Of a stretch of DNA of 6,765 nucleotides, positions 6,100 to 6,765 are shown one piece after another; within the stretch, counting starts at the first letter, position 1, and each line of letters begins with the position of its first letter. Source of the DNA: Actinomycetota bacterium (GTDB taxonomy: Bacteria; Actinomycetota; Actinomycetes; S36-B12); NCBI GenBank assembly GCA_003456155.1, contig DMPC01000086.1:3016-9780 (forward strand), written 5' to 3'. The notes beneath the pieces were generated by a model. That model saw only the letters and a program-made list of their open reading frames with translations. It had not been told where the DNA came from and searched no databases. Both the position numbers and the translations under genes were made by a program.

Positions 6100-6765
6100 G
6101 GCGGATGAGGCGATGGCTCCCATGGCACGACGGGCCCGGGAGCGGCGTGCCGCCTCACCGAGGCTGCGGCCCCGACGCCAGCTGGCGCGCATGGCCCGCG
6201 GATCGTCCGGCACGTCGACGATCGGGTGGGCGGGGAGGGTGAGGCGGACCGCAGACCTCCAGTCGCCTCCCCGGCCGGTCGAGCGGTTGCGCACGAGCGT
6301 GGTCGCCAGCGCCCCGGACCGCTCCTCGACGATCGGCCACGCCGCGAGCAGTCGGGCGGCCCCCAGCCCCGAGTCATCGCCGACCGCGACCAGGTGATCA
6401 GCCTCGGACAGGGCGCTCACCGCCGCGGCGTTGCGCTGACGGCCCCACGCCCCCGGAGAGTCGTCGACCTCCAGGCAGAAGCCGACGTCGACGACCACGA
6501 CATCGAACGCCTGCCGGGCCGCTGCCCAGAGCCGGTCCAGGGCCGCCGGGCGCACATCGACCCACCGATCGACACGGCCGATGCCCCCGAGGATCCGCCA
6601 CTGCCCACGACCCCCGCCGACACTCATGCAGGTCGTGGCCAGCGCCGTCGGCGTGAGCACTCCCGCTTCGGCCTGCCGGCACGCGGCCGCCAGTCCGCTG
6701 GTCTCCTCGACCAGGCCCAGCGCCAGGGCGATCTCGCGCGGGCGGGCGAGCTTTCCTATGGCCGC
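6088..6765 (-). CDS. Ssd/CpaE-like MinD-family ATPase (septum-site or partitioning-type), C-terminal part; N-terminus off the right edge
   Basis: The frame is open from the window edge to TAG at 6088 and gives 225 residues of a protein probably about 350-400 long. The pattern matches actinobacterial CpaE/Ssd-like proteins, relatives of mycobacterial septum-site protein Ssd. It has ALGLVEETSGLAAACRQAEAG (about residues 14-35 of the fragment), a conserved VDRW and RPAAL segment, a Walker-B-like strand DVVVVDVGFCLE and an ADHLVAVGDDSGLGAARLL stretch. A basic C-terminal tail follows. The P-loop, expected upstream, is outside the window, so ATPase competence cannot be judged. Internal GTG 6660 and ATG codons are not taken as starts because the homologous region continues upstream of them. 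Family members are linked to cell division, chromosome or pilus positioning; the exact role here is unknown. The stop lies 66 bp before the acyltransferase start, in the same direction. Confidence 0.8.
   Translation of the reverse strand, partial: AAIGKLARPREIALALGLVEETSGLAAACRQAEAGVLTPTALATTCMSVGGGRGQWRILGGIGRVDRWVDVRPAALDRLWAAARQAFDVVVVDVGFCLEVDDSPGAWGRQRNAAAVSALSEADHLVAVGDDSGLGAARLLAAWPIVEERSGALATTLVRNRSTGRGGDWRSAVRLTLPAHPIVDVPDDPRAMRASWRRGRSLGEAARRSRARRAMGAIASSAVSG

Noticed and set aside
6088..6660. A complete 190-codon gene starting at GTG 6660
   Set aside because: The frame stays open to the window edge, and the residues upstream of 6660 continue the family similarity, so the gene is truncated by the window and does not start at this GTG.

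Overview
The window looks like ordinary chromosomal DNA from a high-GC Gram-positive bacterium of the class Actinomycetia. Three things support this: the strong G/C preference at third codon positions, a very large NAD-glutamate dehydrogenase of the mycobacterial/streptomycete type, and a group of actinobacterial families (WS/DGAT acyltransferase, DUF2505, Ssd/CpaE-like ATPase). The genus cannot be fixed from sequence alone. I see no mobile element, CRISPR array, tRNA, rRNA or phage gene.

Layout, left to right. Positions 1-2830 (minus) hold the N-terminal ~943 residues of the NAD-glutamate dehydrogenase; its C-terminus lies beyond the left edge. A 204-bp divergent intergenic region (2831-3034) carries overlapping inverted repeats. 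Positions 3035-3529 (plus) encode a small DUF2505 protein. After a 24-bp convergent gap come two minus-strand genes joined by an ATGA stop/start overlap at 4552-4555. The upstream one (4552-6021) is a WS/DGAT-type O-acyltransferase and the downstream one (3554-4555) a patatin-like lipid hydrolase. A 66-bp gap (6022-6087) then holds a promoter-like element, two short dyads and a stem reaching into the acyltransferase ribosome binding site. Positions 6088-6765 (minus) are the C-terminal part of a Ssd/CpaE-like MinD-family protein whose start lies beyond the right edge.

How the genes may work together. The acyltransferase and patatin genes look like a translationally coupled lipid pair: one protein would make neutral lipid (triacylglycerol or wax ester) or another acyl ester, the other would hydrolyse acyl esters. 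The glutamate dehydrogenase links glutamate catabolism to the TCA cycle and is probably transcribed independently. No functional link is evident for the DUF2505 protein or the ATPase.

Nothing here amounts to a clearly new system. The points most worth a second look are the acyltransferase active-site motif, which reads HEALIDG where HHxxxDG is expected, the compact cluster of dyads in front of that gene, and the competing hairpins in front of the dehydrogenase gene. The long open frames on the plus strand opposite the dehydrogenase, acyltransferase and patatin genes are antisense shadows and are not annotated.
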